Below, one piece after another: positions 43,587-51,689 of a stretch of 64,000 bases of DNA (positions are counted from its first letter, which is position 1; the number at the start of each line of letters is the position of its first letter). A program made the position numbers and the translations under genes. The stretch covers positions 620,001 to 684,000 of the forward strand of contig OZ242212.1 in the NCBI GenBank assembly GCA_965206355.1. Direction: 5' to 3'. The notes below the pieces were generated by a model. That model saw only the letters and a list, made by a program, of their open reading frames with translations, ran no database searches and was not told the origin of the DNA. This stretch comes from Spongiihabitans sp965206355 (lineage in GTDB: Bacteria > Pseudomonadota > Gammaproteobacteria > Arenicellales > Poriferihabitantaceae).

Positions 43587-45095
43587 TCAACGATGATAGA
43601 GCCACTCCAAAACAGCGTCCTGAATGGCATTGCCATTGTTAAAGTTGACGTTTTTTGATTCTATCATCATAGCCACAGTGTATAGTTTATTATTGCTGGC
43701 GTTGACAAATCCTGCCATGCTGCGGACACCGTTAATCAGTCCGGTTTTTATGCGTGCTCTTGCCGATAGCGCACTGCCTTGCAATCTTTTTTTCATGGTG
43801 CCATCCAGCGCTGCCAAAGGCAATGACGACAGGAATTCGGCATGGTAATTGCTACGCCAGCCATGTTGTAACAAAGTGGTCAGGTTGGCTGTGGTGATTC
43901 GACTCTTTCTGGATAGTCCGGCACCATTGTCAATAATCAAATCGGGCATATTGCCGACATGCTCCGACAGCCAACGCCTGATGACAGCTCGCCCTCCTGC
44001 TCGCGTTGCCGCTGTCTGCTGTTGCGGGTCTTGAGTTTGTGCGTCAATACTCAGCAATAATTGGCGCGCCATGACGTTGTTGCTGTACTTGTTGATGCCG
44101 GTAATAATGTCTGCCAGCGGGACTGAAGGGTAACTGAGCAGCGCGTGGGCATGAGCCGGTGTCTCCGCCATACGATAACCGCCATCAAAGCGTCCGCCGC
44201 TGACACCCCACAAATATTTGAACAACCGATAGCTGTATTCACGGTTGGAAAACACGGCTCTGGAGAGGGCATGTTGACCACAGTGGCTACGATAATTACC
44301 GTCGAACCGGGCAATCAGTTTCTGACCTTGTTGGTGTAATCCATAGTGCCAACCGGCGTTACGATTCAGGCATTTTCCGGCCCGTGCTGTTATATTGTTT
44401 TCCACCACAAGGTCGGCAAGCGGGGGGTCGGCAAAAACCACGATACGATTTTCCAGAGGCTGTATAACGAATCGTGTTGCGGAAAAATTAACCAAAGCCG
44501 CATCCGCTTCAACATTATAAAGTCGTAACGATTGACCATCAAATTGCGAGCGGTCATAATTGGTAGTCGCAAACAAGGTATTGTCAATCACCAGATCGCC
44601 AGTGATAGTGTGAATCCCGAGTTGTCGAATGGACAGTATCTGATGCAGGAATTTATCCACAGTAATAAAAGGATCGCCCCCACCCTGTAACACCAGATCG
44701 CCTTGCAAGATACCCTCGTGAATACTGCCGTCCGCCCAGTAGCGGGTGTGCCATTGATAGGCCGGTCCAAGCAGCTCAAGAGCCGACAGCGTGGTAAGCA
44801 ATTTGATGACCGACGCTGGATTTCTTAGCGTATGACTATTTAGACTGACCAGCGGATATTGTGATCCCGCTTCCTGTACCTGCAAGCTAACCGCGCTTAA
44901 CGGAATATGATGTTTTTTTAACAGAAGCGCAATACGGTTCGGTAACGGTTGAGCGCTAAGCGTAGTCGGGAACAGGTAAAGCAGACCGAGCAAGAGTGCC
45001 AGAGGGAATCGCAGGGGGACTGCCAATATGGTTAGCAGCGGGGTGAGCAGAATATGTGCGTAATGACGGCAAGAAGCCATTAGTTGTTTTTGCAA
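43587..45095 (-). CDS. dacB: D-alanyl-D-alanine carboxypeptidase/endopeptidase (PBP4-type)
   Basis: Periplasmic class-C penicillin-binding protein that trims peptidoglycan cross-links. The 502-residue precursor has a hydrophobic N-terminal signal region (LLTPLLTILAVPLRFPLALL to about 48), the three active-site motifs SxxK as SVIKLLTTLSALELL near 87, SxN as SNNVMARQLL near 345 and KTG as KTGLINGVRSMAGF near 453, and the PBP4-type FVINPLE-like strand RFVIQPLENRIVVF. The start may be slightly downstream. All catalytic residues are present. Convergent with the hydrolase, divergent from the DUF1820 gene. Confidence 0.92.
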   Translation of the reverse strand: MQKQLMASCRHYAHILLTPLLTILAVPLRFPLALLLGLLYLFPTTLSAQPLPNRIALLLKKHHIPLSAVSLQVQEAGSQYPLVSLNSHTLRNPASVIKLLTTLSALELLGPAYQWHTRYWADGSIHEGILQGDLVLQGGGDPFITVDKFLHQILSIRQLGIHTITGDLVIDNTLFATTNYDRSQFDGQSLRLYNVEADAALVNFSATRFVIQPLENRIVVFADPPLADLVVENNITARAGKCLNRNAGWHYGLHQQGQKLIARFDGNYRSHCGQHALSRAVFSNREYSYRLFKYLWGVSGGRFDGGYRMAETPAHAHALLSYPSVPLADIITGINKYSNNVMARQLLLSIDAQTQDPQQQTAATRAGGRAVIRRWLSEHVGNMPDLIIDNGAGLSRKSRITTANLTTLLQHGWRSNYHAEFLSSLPLAALDGTMKKRLQGSALSARARIKTGLINGVRSMAGFVNASNNKLYTVAMMIESKNVNFNNGNAIQDAVLEWLYHR

Positions 45096-45150
45096 AAATG
45101 ATACAATGGACAGCGGGTCCTATTCTATATCAGCACATGAGTAAAAAAAC

Positions 45151-45486
45151 ATGAGCAAAAAGAAAAACATCTACAAAATTCAGTTCCACAACCAAGGGAA
45201 ATTATACGAGTTATATGCCCGTGAGGTAAGTCAAAGCAGTATGTATGCTTTTATCGAGGTTGCGGACATCATTTTCGGCGAAAAATCACAGCTCGTGCTT
45301 GACCCGTCAGAAGAACGCCTAAAACAAGAGTTCATCTCGGTCAAACGTACCTATATTCCGTTACATGCGGTGGTGAGGATTGATGAAGTTGATAAAGAAG
45401 GCATCAATAAAATTATCGACAATTCGACCAACAAAGACAACAACATCGCCACCTTTCCCATACCACCGTTGCAACCGACAAACTAG
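45151..45486 (+). CDS. DUF1820 family protein
   Basis: Small cytosolic protein of unknown function conserved in gammaproteobacteria and near relatives. The 111-residue product shows the family blocks KIQFHNQGKLYELYAREVSQ, MYAFIEVADIIFGEKSQLVL and DPSEERLKQEFISVKRTYIP, ending in a variable tail. The start ATG has a preceding in-frame ATG five codons earlier in another register and no strong ribosome site. It sits between divergent dacB and convergent msrA and does not appear to be in an operon. Confidence 0.88.
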   Translation: MSKKKNIYKIQFHNQGKLYELYAREVSQSSMYAFIEVADIIFGEKSQLVLDPSEERLKQEFISVKRTYIPLHAVVRIDEVDKEGINKIIDNSTNKDNNIATFPIPPLQPTN

Positions 45487-45556
45487 CCGACAGTCGCCCC
45501 ACAATATAAGCATGGCACGAAGATAGCCACGCAATAGAGCCCTTAATGACAACGAA

Positions 45557-46195
45557 TCACAACGCATAATCACAGCGAAGACCAGTTCCGCCCAGACCGC
45601 AATATCCGGCAGGGTTTTTTGCCAGATACTGCTGATGATAATCCTCGGCATAGTAAAATTCTGGTGCCGGCATGATTTGCGTGGTGATATTGCCATAACC
45701 AGCATTTTGCAAGGTCTGCTGGTAAGCGGCTTTAGATGCCGTGGCAAGGGTAGCTTGCTCCTCATCATAAGTATAAATCACCGAGCGATATTGGCTACCC
45801 CGATCATTGCCCTGGCGCATACCCTGTGTCGGATCATGAGATTCCCAGAACAGGCGCAACAGTTTTGCATAAGTGACTTTGGCGGGCGAAAACACCACCA
45901 ACACCACTTCGGCATGTTCGCTTGAACCACTGCAAACATCCGCATAGGTCGGGTTTTTAATGCGACCACCCGCATAGCCGACGGCAGTGGTAAATACGCC
46001 ATCACGCTGCCAGAATTTTCTCTCCGCACCCCAAAAACAACCGAGACCGAATACGGCAGTGTGCAGATGACTGTCAAATGCGCCGAAAATAGGATTACCA
46101 TTGACATAATGTTTGTTGGTCACCGTCATTACCGCATTGTTATCGGCTAATGATGCGGAGGGGTTTGCCGTAGTAGGCCGTAAAAATGAAAGCAT
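45557..46195 (-). CDS. msrA: peptide-methionine (S)-S-oxide reductase
   Basis: Repairs methionine-S-sulfoxide in proteins, using thioredoxin. The 212-residue protein has the catalytic FGLGCFWGAERKFWQRDGV near 49-67 (nucleophile Cys53), VGYAGG, SGSSEHAEVVLVVF and DRGSQYRSVIYTY, with recycling Cys near the C-terminus (GYCGLGGTGLRC). The N-terminal 45 residues carry no obvious signal peptide. Normal architecture; no MsrB domain is fused. Adjacent to the DksA-like gene on the same strand but separated by about 90 bases. Confidence 0.94.
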   Translation of the reverse strand: MLSFLRPTTANPSASLADNNAVMTVTNKHYVNGNPIFGAFDSHLHTAVFGLGCFWGAERKFWQRDGVFTTAVGYAGGRIKNPTYADVCSGSSEHAEVVLVVFSPAKVTYAKLLRLFWESHDPTQGMRQGNDRGSQYRSVIYTYDEEQATLATASKAAYQQTLQNAGYGNITTQIMPAPEFYYAEDYHQQYLAKNPAGYCGLGGTGLRCDYAL

Positions 46196-46284
46196 GATGT
46201 CTGAGCAGGCCTTGAGTTCATATAATAAACGGGGCCGTTAGGTTTGAATAAAAGCTAAGATTTTAACATAAGACGTGGCACAGA

Positions 46285-46536
46285 TTACGGGTTTTCCAGA
46301 TTGCTGGCACAACCAATACACCACAGCGTAACCAAATCGATCTCCAGACGTTTCCAGTGGATGTCCTCGCTACATTCAACACAGACACCACATTCACCCC
46401 GACCAATGCGCTTGAGTGTGTACTCAAGCGCAACCCGTTCATTTTTCCTGCGCCGAGCCGTGGCGAGACTCATTTGCTGCATTTGCAACGCACCGATGCG
46501 CGACAGCCACCCCATTTTGGTTTGATCCAGTTGCAC
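46285..46536 (-). CDS. DksA/TraR-type C4 zinc-finger protein, short
   Basis: The C-terminal half carries a TraR/DksA zinc finger GECGVCVECSEDIHWKRLEI with the second Cys pair in WCIGCASN, preceded by the helix RIGALQMQQMSLATARRRKN. Such short proteins can bind the RNA polymerase secondary channel. The GTG at 46536 gives 83 residues, but family-like coding sequence (IQQRRQEITHLGACSVVDSA) continues upstream in frame to an ATT at 46609-46611, immediately preceded by a stop. No ATG, GTG or TTG lies in that extra stretch, so the gene either uses an ATT start or is slightly truncated. Confidence 0.75.
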   Translation of the reverse strand: MQLDQTKMGWLSRIGALQMQQMSLATARRRKNERVALEYTLKRIGRGECGVCVECSEDIHWKRLEIDLVTLWCIGCASNLENP

Positions 46537-46741
46537 GGTCGCGCTGTCAACAACTGAGCATGCGCCGAGATGGGTTATTTCCTGTCGGCGTTGCTGGATA
46601 AATGCCGAAATCTATCGCTATCTATGCTATTCAAGCGACTATATCAGACGATTATTCAGGTGTTAATGCAAGAATCCGCTAACGACACCGACTGCCGAAT
46701 GGGCAAGCGGTTTTGGCGGTGCGCTTGCGCGCCCTGAAGCA

Positions 46742-47233
46742 CTAAAACGGTAAGCCATGCATGAAACCAACCATACACATAATCATCGGAATGGACAGCA
46801 AGGTATTGGTGCGTGATGCCATTAAAGCGATGGTTTTAGCGGTCGCGATTTCCTCGGCACTGGCTTCGACCAGGCCCAGAATTTTTTTCTGATTCGGCCA
46901 AATCAAGCCCCAGACGTTCAACAGCATAATTGTTCCCAGCCAGGCACCAATGCCAATAACCGGACTGCTTAACGTGAATGCGGCAACCAAACCAATACCC
47001 AACAATTCCAACGCAATGGCACCGGTAATCCAGGTTGCCAACGCACTCCATCGGAACCACAGCAGTGCCCGAGGCGCGACATATTTGGAAATTGCGGCCG
47101 GCCCCGGCCCCTCTGAATCCGCCGCCGCTTCAGCCGCGGCAGGAACTTGCACGAAATTGAAATAATACAGCAGACCAATCCAGGTAATACCAGCAAGGAC
47201 ATGCAACCAAACAACGAAAGACAACGTATTCAT
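46742..47233 (-). CDS. PuuD-like (urate hydroxylase domain) four-helix membrane protein
   Basis: Integral membrane protein of the family related to the membrane domain of PuuD urate hydroxylase. The 163-residue protein opens with VVWLHVLAGITWIGLLYYFN followed by FVQVP, has about four membrane segments and conserved TGAIALELL and GLIWPNQKKIL elements. The cytochrome c domain of true PuuD is absent. Stand-alone homologues are common in marine and sulfur bacteria with unknown role, so no reaction is assigned. A 25-residue membrane peptide is encoded about 130 bases upstream on the same strand. Confidence 0.8.
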   Translation of the reverse strand: MNTLSFVVWLHVLAGITWIGLLYYFNFVQVPAAAEAAADSEGPGPAAISKYVAPRALLWFRWSALATWITGAIALELLGIGLVAAFTLSSPVIGIGAWLGTIMLLNVWGLIWPNQKKILGLVEASAEEIATAKTIALMASRTNTLLSIPMIMCMVGFMHGLPF

Positions 47234-47369
47234 AATATATAAACCTCAACCACAAAATTTTTTAATATAAGAACAGCACGGAAAGTGATAAGCCCTTCAA
47301 AGCAACGTCAATCCAATAGGATTTGCTGGGAGATTGAGCACGTGCTCAGCAAATCACCATAACGATGGA

Positions 47370-47447
47370 TTATAAAATCACTATGATGACGATGGCGGCA
47401 ACAAAACCAGCAACGAGGGTACCTGTTATGCTTTTAAGTGGATTCAT
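47370..47447 (-). CDS. 25-residue single-span membrane peptide with strong ribosome site
   Basis: An ATG at 47447 begins a 25-codon ORF: short polar head (MNPLKSITGT) then a hydrophobic span (LVAGFVAAIVIIVIL) to a TAA. A strong Shine-Dalgarno (GGAGGGG) lies four bases before the ATG. Codon order and topology fit a genuine small membrane protein such as a regulator or subunit. It lies upstream of the PuuD-like gene on the same strand. Too short for family recognition. Confidence 0.6.
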   Translation of the reverse strand: MNPLKSITGTLVAGFVAAIVIIVIL

Positions 47448-47726
47448 TATTCCCCTCCGGGAGATTGGATTAAAATCAACATAAACATGCAACGGCCATG
47501 GAAGCCGTCTGTGAACACCAAAGGATAATAGAGCTTAGCCCAGATTGCAAGCAATTTTAAGGTAGCCTTGTCAGCCAGCGGGCGGTTTAATGGGCTCCCT
47601 GGGCATAACAGGATGATTATTCGTATATACTCAGACCCATTAAGCGTGACGGGCATGCAGATGGTTCAACCAGACATTGCTAACGGAATTTATTTTACAC
47701 TTAAATTTATACGCGATGGCGCAATA
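47448..47726. other. gene-free stretch upstream of the small membrane peptide
   Basis: No convincing gene in 280 bases. A minus-strand frame covers 47447-47656 but overlaps the ribosome site and start of the 25-residue peptide and has no family resemblance. Confidence 0.45.
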
Positions 47727-47885
47727 TGACTTTCTCGATTACCGGCAGATGCAAACAGACGGGAGTGGTTGGCATCGCCATTACCACTTCTTCGATTTGT
47801 GTTGGTAGCCGTTGCCCGTGGGGAAGAGTGGGAACAGGGGTGGTCTCAGTTCACGGGAACAAAAGGGTTGATTTGGGGCTACGAT
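47727..47885 (+). pseudogene. DUF1028-family N-terminal fragment
   Basis: The ATG at 47727 starts a 52-residue frame with MTFSITGRCKQTGVVGIAIT and VGSRCPWGRVGTGVVSV, the conserved N-terminus of DUF1028 proteins (Ntn-hydrolase-like, unknown function). A TGA ends it at 47885. The remaining roughly 170 residues are absent, so it is a truncated gene overlapped by the next ORF in another frame. Confidence 0.7.
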
Positions 47886-48677
47886 TTGGCCATTGATAAA
47901 CGCTTTCTCGAAGGTCGTCTTGATAAAGTAACAGGTATTAAGCAAGACGACTTGGAGGTTCCAGTATATGATGTGACACCATTACTAAATTTCACACACC
48001 AGTTGCTCGGCGCTAATAATCAGCGGCATTTTATCCCGATGAAAGGGTCGCATATTGTTTGTACGACAAAATCCTGTACAATGACTCCAGAGCAGGCCAA
48101 AAGTGATGGGTGGGTGTGGTGTGCGCTATCGCTTTCAATTGCAACGAACAGAATAATAATGTCAAGTTTGTTTATGGAAGACAACGGTTATTTGGATTCG
48201 CGTTTGACGGAAAAGAATGTGCGTAATATTCTCAGCAAAAGAGTTGTAACAATTGCAGAAGTGGCAGTCGCTTGTGGTAACGATCAACACACAACATACA
48301 AAGAAATTTTTGTCGGCTGGAAAGCGACACGGGTGCCTGTTGATGCAGTGGGGTGTTCGCCTGTATGTGCGCCATACTTTTGTATTCCACAAGAGGCTAA
48401 CCCGAGCAATAAAAATAGCGATCTTTTGGAATGGAGTACGGATGATGGGTTAGTAAAGTGCCAATTAGAGACCTTTGCACGGAAGATGATTTCGCTTTTA
48501 GGCAAGGCAAAAACGCACGGAATGAGGGAGTTTATGCTTATAAATGACCGATTGAGTACGATTTTAACGCAGTATGCAGGTGAAATGGCTTTCGTGCAAA
48601 GGTCTCAATTAGATATTGCGAACCCACCTGTTCAGGACTACGAAACAATATCCGCCCTTACTCCGGCACTGTCCTAA
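47769..48677 (+). CDS. chimeric ORF with an in-frame MITE, origin unknown
   Basis: An open frame of 302 codons. Its first 40 codons overlap the DUF1028 fragment in a different register and are unlikely to be native. The middle (from LIWGYDLAIDKRFLEGRLDK to about residue 233) is protein-like but no family was recognised. Near residue 234 the frame enters MITE copy 11 and reads through all 139 bases (KMISLLGKAKTHGMREFML and on) before ending with 22 native codons. The original gene therefore probably ended VKCQ-LDIANPPVQDYETIS. Whether the product is made is doubtful; it may be a remnant that happens to remain open. Confidence 0.4.
   Translation: MASPLPLLRFVLVAVARGEEWEQGWSQFTGTKGLIWGYDLAIDKRFLEGRLDKVTGIKQDDLEVPVYDVTPLLNFTHQLLGANNQRHFIPMKGSHIVCTTKSCTMTPEQAKSDGWVWCALSLSIATNRIIMSSLFMEDNGYLDSRLTEKNVRNILSKRVVTIAEVAVACGNDQHTTYKEIFVGWKATRVPVDAVGCSPVCAPYFCIPQEANPSNKNSDLLEWSTDDGLVKCQLETFARKMISLLGKAKTHGMREFMLINDRLSTILTQYAGEMAFVQRSQLDIANPPVQDYETISALTPALS
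48468..48606 (+). mobile_element. MITE copy 11 (139 bp), in frame within an ORF
   Basis: Family ends with duplication aatta at 48463-48467 and 48607-48611. Element plus duplication is 144 bases, a multiple of three, so it does not break the host reading frame. Confidence 0.94.
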
Positions 48678-48712
48678 TTTTTACATAACGAAATGCCACT
48701 GAGGAGAAACAA

Positions 48713-48754
48713 ATGAAAAAATCTATAGCCAATCGCCTTGATGTTATTTCTTAG
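48713..48754 (+). pseudogene. 13-codon ORF with strong ribosome site, likely truncated gene start
   Basis: GAGGAG lies six bases before an ATG that opens MKKSIANRLDVIS and then a TAG. The ribosome site is good but the ORF stops at once, suggesting the 5' end of a lost gene or a leader peptide ahead of the polyamine transporter genes. Confidence 0.3.
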
Positions 48755-48853
48755 CCATGAACAGGCACTTTTTGTCTGACCGCTGGGCACTATTTCCACG
48801 AATCATTATTAATTTGTCGCCCGCGCAAAATCAGGCAGGAATGGTTATTGAGT

Positions 48854-49960
48854 ATGGTTACTGAATCAATTATTGTAAAAAATGTCGATAAAATTTATGG
48901 TAATGGTACTCATGCCGTTACTGCGCTGAAAAACATCAATCTGGAAATTCGTGACCAGGAGTTCTTCACCCTGCTCGGCCCATCCGGCTGTGGCAAGACC
49001 ACGCTGCTACGAATGATTGCCGGGTTCGAACAACCCAGTCATGGGCAAATTCTATTGTTCGGAGAATGCCTCAAAGGTCTTCAGCCCAATGAGCGATCGG
49101 TGAATATGGTGTTCCAAAATTATTCCCTGTTTCCCCATATGACCATTGCGGAAAATATTGGCTTTGGACTGAAAATGCAAGGCATGTCCAATGCGGAAAT
49201 TGGCGTCATAGTGCAACAAATGCTGGCACTGGTTAAGATGCAGGAATATGGCAGCCGCACTCCTAACCAGCTCTCTGGCGGCCAGCAGCAACGTATTGCC
49301 TTGGCACGGGCGTTGGCTCCCAAACCCAAAGTGCTGTTGTTGGACGAGCCATTATCCGCGCTTGACCTGAAATTACGTCAGGTCATGCGGCACGAATTAA
49401 AACGATTGCAGAAGGAAACCAGCATCACTTTTGTGTTTGTAACACACGATCAGGAGGAGGCGATGGGCATAAGCGATCGCATCGCGGTCATGTCTCACGG
49501 CAAGTTGCAACAACTCGACCAACCCGAGACTATTTATGACAATCCGAAAAACCGGTTTGTTGCTAATTTTATTGGCGATGTAAATTTAGTTGATGCCACC
49601 GTGAAGCAGCATGATGACAAAGGGCTGGTATGCAGTCATAAGAATATCGATATTATTGCCAATGCTTCTGAGCTGACGAATATCCCCTCGTTGGGACAAT
49701 CGGTTACCTTGGCGATTCGACCCGAAAAGATTCGTATTTGCGCTCCAGGCAGCGGAATTTTGGATGCTATCGTAAAGAATACCATGTATGTAGGCACCGA
49801 CCGCTGTATCACCGTTGAAGGCGATAATGCCATCAAGCTGGAGATACGACTCCAGAACAGTGAAATCGGTTTGCAACCTCCGTCCGAAGGGGATCACATT
49901 GGACTCGATATTCCCGCCAATGCTGCGGTGCTACTGGGTGATACCCTTGATAATCGGTGA
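48854..49960 (+). CDS. potA: polyamine-type ABC transporter ATPase (PotA/PotG-like)
   Basis: ATPase of a spermidine/putrescine-type importer. The 368-residue protein has Walker A LLGPSGCGKTTLLRMIAGFE near 40, Q-loop VNMVFQNYSLFPHM, signature LSGGQQQRIALARAL, Walker B VLLLDEPLSALDLKLR and the switch FVTHDQEEAMGISDRIAVMS, followed by the C-terminal TOBE regulatory domain (AIRPEKIRI). The ATG at 48854 is chosen; a TTG two codons earlier is in frame. It is the first gene of a four-gene operon with overlapping or adjacent ends. Confidence 0.92.
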   Translation: MVTESIIVKNVDKIYGNGTHAVTALKNINLEIRDQEFFTLLGPSGCGKTTLLRMIAGFEQPSHGQILLFGECLKGLQPNERSVNMVFQNYSLFPHMTIAENIGFGLKMQGMSNAEIGVIVQQMLALVKMQEYGSRTPNQLSGGQQQRIALARALAPKPKVLLLDEPLSALDLKLRQVMRHELKRLQKETSITFVFVTHDQEEAMGISDRIAVMSHGKLQQLDQPETIYDNPKNRFVANFIGDVNLVDATVKQHDDKGLVCSHKNIDIIANASELTNIPSLGQSVTLAIRPEKIRICAPGSGILDAIVKNTMYVGTDRCITVEGDNAIKLEIRLQNSEIGLQPPSEGDHIGLDIPANAAVLLGDTLDNR

Positions 49961-50868
49961 TTACAATTATGGTTTTTAATCTGCCCCGAAATCCATTGAT
50001 ACGCCGCTGGTCAGGGTTGTCTCCTGCTTTGCTTGTGATTATTGTATTTATGCTGATTCCAATCATCATACTCGGAGTATATTCATTCAAACCCGCAGAT
50101 CCTTACGGTGGTGTCGACCCGGGCTTTAGCATCAAAGCCTGGGTTCAACTGTTTGTCGAGCGAGACCTCGATGACTCCTTAATCTTCGAACCTGTCTATC
50201 TGCAAATCATCCTGAGATCCATGCTACTGGCGACCATGGCCACGCTCGCTGCGTTGCTTGTAGGTTTTCCCGTGGCCTGGCATATCGTTCAACAAAGCGG
50301 CCGCAAACGTGAACTGCTATTGTTTCTGGTCACGATTCCGTTTTGGACCAACTTACTGATCAGAGCGTATGCCTGGATACTGATTCTTGGTAAAAATGGC
50401 ATGATAGAAAAGCCACTACTCGCTTTGGGACTGATTGACGAATCTCTGGAATTGATGTACAGCAATTTGGCAATCGGCGTGGGTTTGATTTACAGCTATA
50501 TCCCACTCATGATCCTGCCAATTTATGTCAGCCTTGAAAAACTGGATTTCAATCTTATAGAGGCCGCACAGGACTTGTATGCCAGCCGATGGGCCATAAC
50601 CCGCCATGTTGTGGTTCCCTTATGTCTGCCTGGTATCATCGCTGGCTGTATGCTTGTTTTTGTGCTCAGTCTCGGTGATTTTATATCGCCATCAATATTG
50701 GGTGGTGGCAAAAAGATGATGTTGAGTACCCTGATTCAATTTCAGTTTTCATCGGCACGAAACTGGCCATTCGGCGGTGCGCTAACCACGCTGTTGCTCA
50801 TCATGGTCGGAATAGGGACATGGTTCTATCTGATAGTTGCCAATAAACGCAACACAATGGAGGGCTGA
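49957..50868 (+). CDS. potB: polyamine-type ABC transporter permease (PotB/PotH-like)
   Basis: Inner-membrane permease. The 303-residue protein has six predicted spans, a first periplasmic loop with SFKPADPYGGVDPGFS, and the cytoplasmic EAA loop EAAQDLYASRWAITRHVVVP then LCLPGI near 208-235 that docks on the ATPase. The start overlaps the end of potA by a few bases (alternative ATG at 49969). The stop overlaps the next gene by one base. Intact. Confidence 0.92.
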   Translation: MITIMVFNLPRNPLIRRWSGLSPALLVIIVFMLIPIIILGVYSFKPADPYGGVDPGFSIKAWVQLFVERDLDDSLIFEPVYLQIILRSMLLATMATLAALLVGFPVAWHIVQQSGRKRELLLFLVTIPFWTNLLIRAYAWILILGKNGMIEKPLLALGLIDESLELMYSNLAIGVGLIYSYIPLMILPIYVSLEKLDFNLIEAAQDLYASRWAITRHVVVPLCLPGIIAGCMLVFVLSLGDFISPSILGGGKKMMLSTLIQFQFSSARNWPFGGALTTLLLIMVGIGTWFYLIVANKRNTMEG

Positions 50869-51689
50869 TGACACAACCAAAAACGCAACGGTGGAAAATT
50901 TGGTCACGCATCAATTGGCTAAAGGGTTGGAACAATCTGTTCTTCGTTTATTTATATGTCCCCATTGCAGTATTAATCATTTATTCTTTTAATGATAATC
51001 GTATTGCTAATGTTTGGACCACTTTCTCTACCAAGTGGTATGTCAAGGCATTCACCAATGAAGATATTCAACGCGCCATAGGCAACAGTTTTAAGGTCGC
51101 AATTGTGGCAACGATAACTGCCGCATTACTCGCAACTATGGCGGCATTAGTACTGTCCAATACAAAATTTCGTGGTCAACTGATTAGCAATGCCATCATC
51201 CATCTGCCACTGTTGGTACCCGAGATCGCCACTGCAGTAGCCACTTTAAGTTTCTTCGCTACCATCAAGTTTCCATTGGGGCTGACTTCGCTAATGATTG
51301 CCCATATCGTATTTTGTATACCATTTGCATTCATGCCCATTCGCGCACGCCTTGCGAGTATGGACCCGACGTATCAAGAAGCAGGTAAGGATTTATACGC
51401 CAACGACTGGCAGGTATTTGTTTACATTACTTTGCCATTATTGAAGCCGGGAATTTTTGCTGGAGCAATCCTTGCTTTTATTATTTCCATAGACAACTTT
51501 ATTATTTCGCTGATGGTTGCAGGCGCGGGGGCGACTACACTGCCTTTGTATATCTACAGCATGATCCGTTTGGGTGTTTCACCCGAAATCAATGCGGTTT
51601 CCACCGTATTATTTTTCATTTCCGTATCAGCTATTGCTGTATACTGGTTGGTTTCAAAACAAATAGAGGATAAAACTTATGTTCATTAA
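50868..51689 (+). CDS. potC: polyamine-type ABC transporter permease (PotC/PotI-like)
   Basis: Second permease of the importer. The 273-residue protein has FVYLYVPIAVLIIYSFNDNR near the N-terminus, six spans and the EAA loop QEAGKDLYANDWQVFVYITL then PLLKPGI near 187-212. Its start overlaps potB (TGATG) and its end overlaps the binding-protein gene by 11 bases, so the genes are tightly coupled. The pairing with PotD/F-like protein downstream defines a polyamine-type importer; substrate may be putrescine, spermidine or an acetylated polyamine. Confidence 0.92.
   Translation: MTQPKTQRWKIWSRINWLKGWNNLFFVYLYVPIAVLIIYSFNDNRIANVWTTFSTKWYVKAFTNEDIQRAIGNSFKVAIVATITAALLATMAALVLSNTKFRGQLISNAIIHLPLLVPEIATAVATLSFFATIKFPLGLTSLMIAHIVFCIPFAFMPIRARLASMDPTYQEAGKDLYANDWQVFVYITLPLLKPGIFAGAILAFIISIDNFIISLMVAGAGATTLPLYIYSMIRLGVSPEINAVSTVLFFISVSAIAVYWLVSKQIEDKTYVH

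Noticed and set aside
47447..47656. 69-residue minus-strand ORF
   Set aside because: Overlaps the start and ribosome site of the 25-residue membrane peptide and has no recognisable features.
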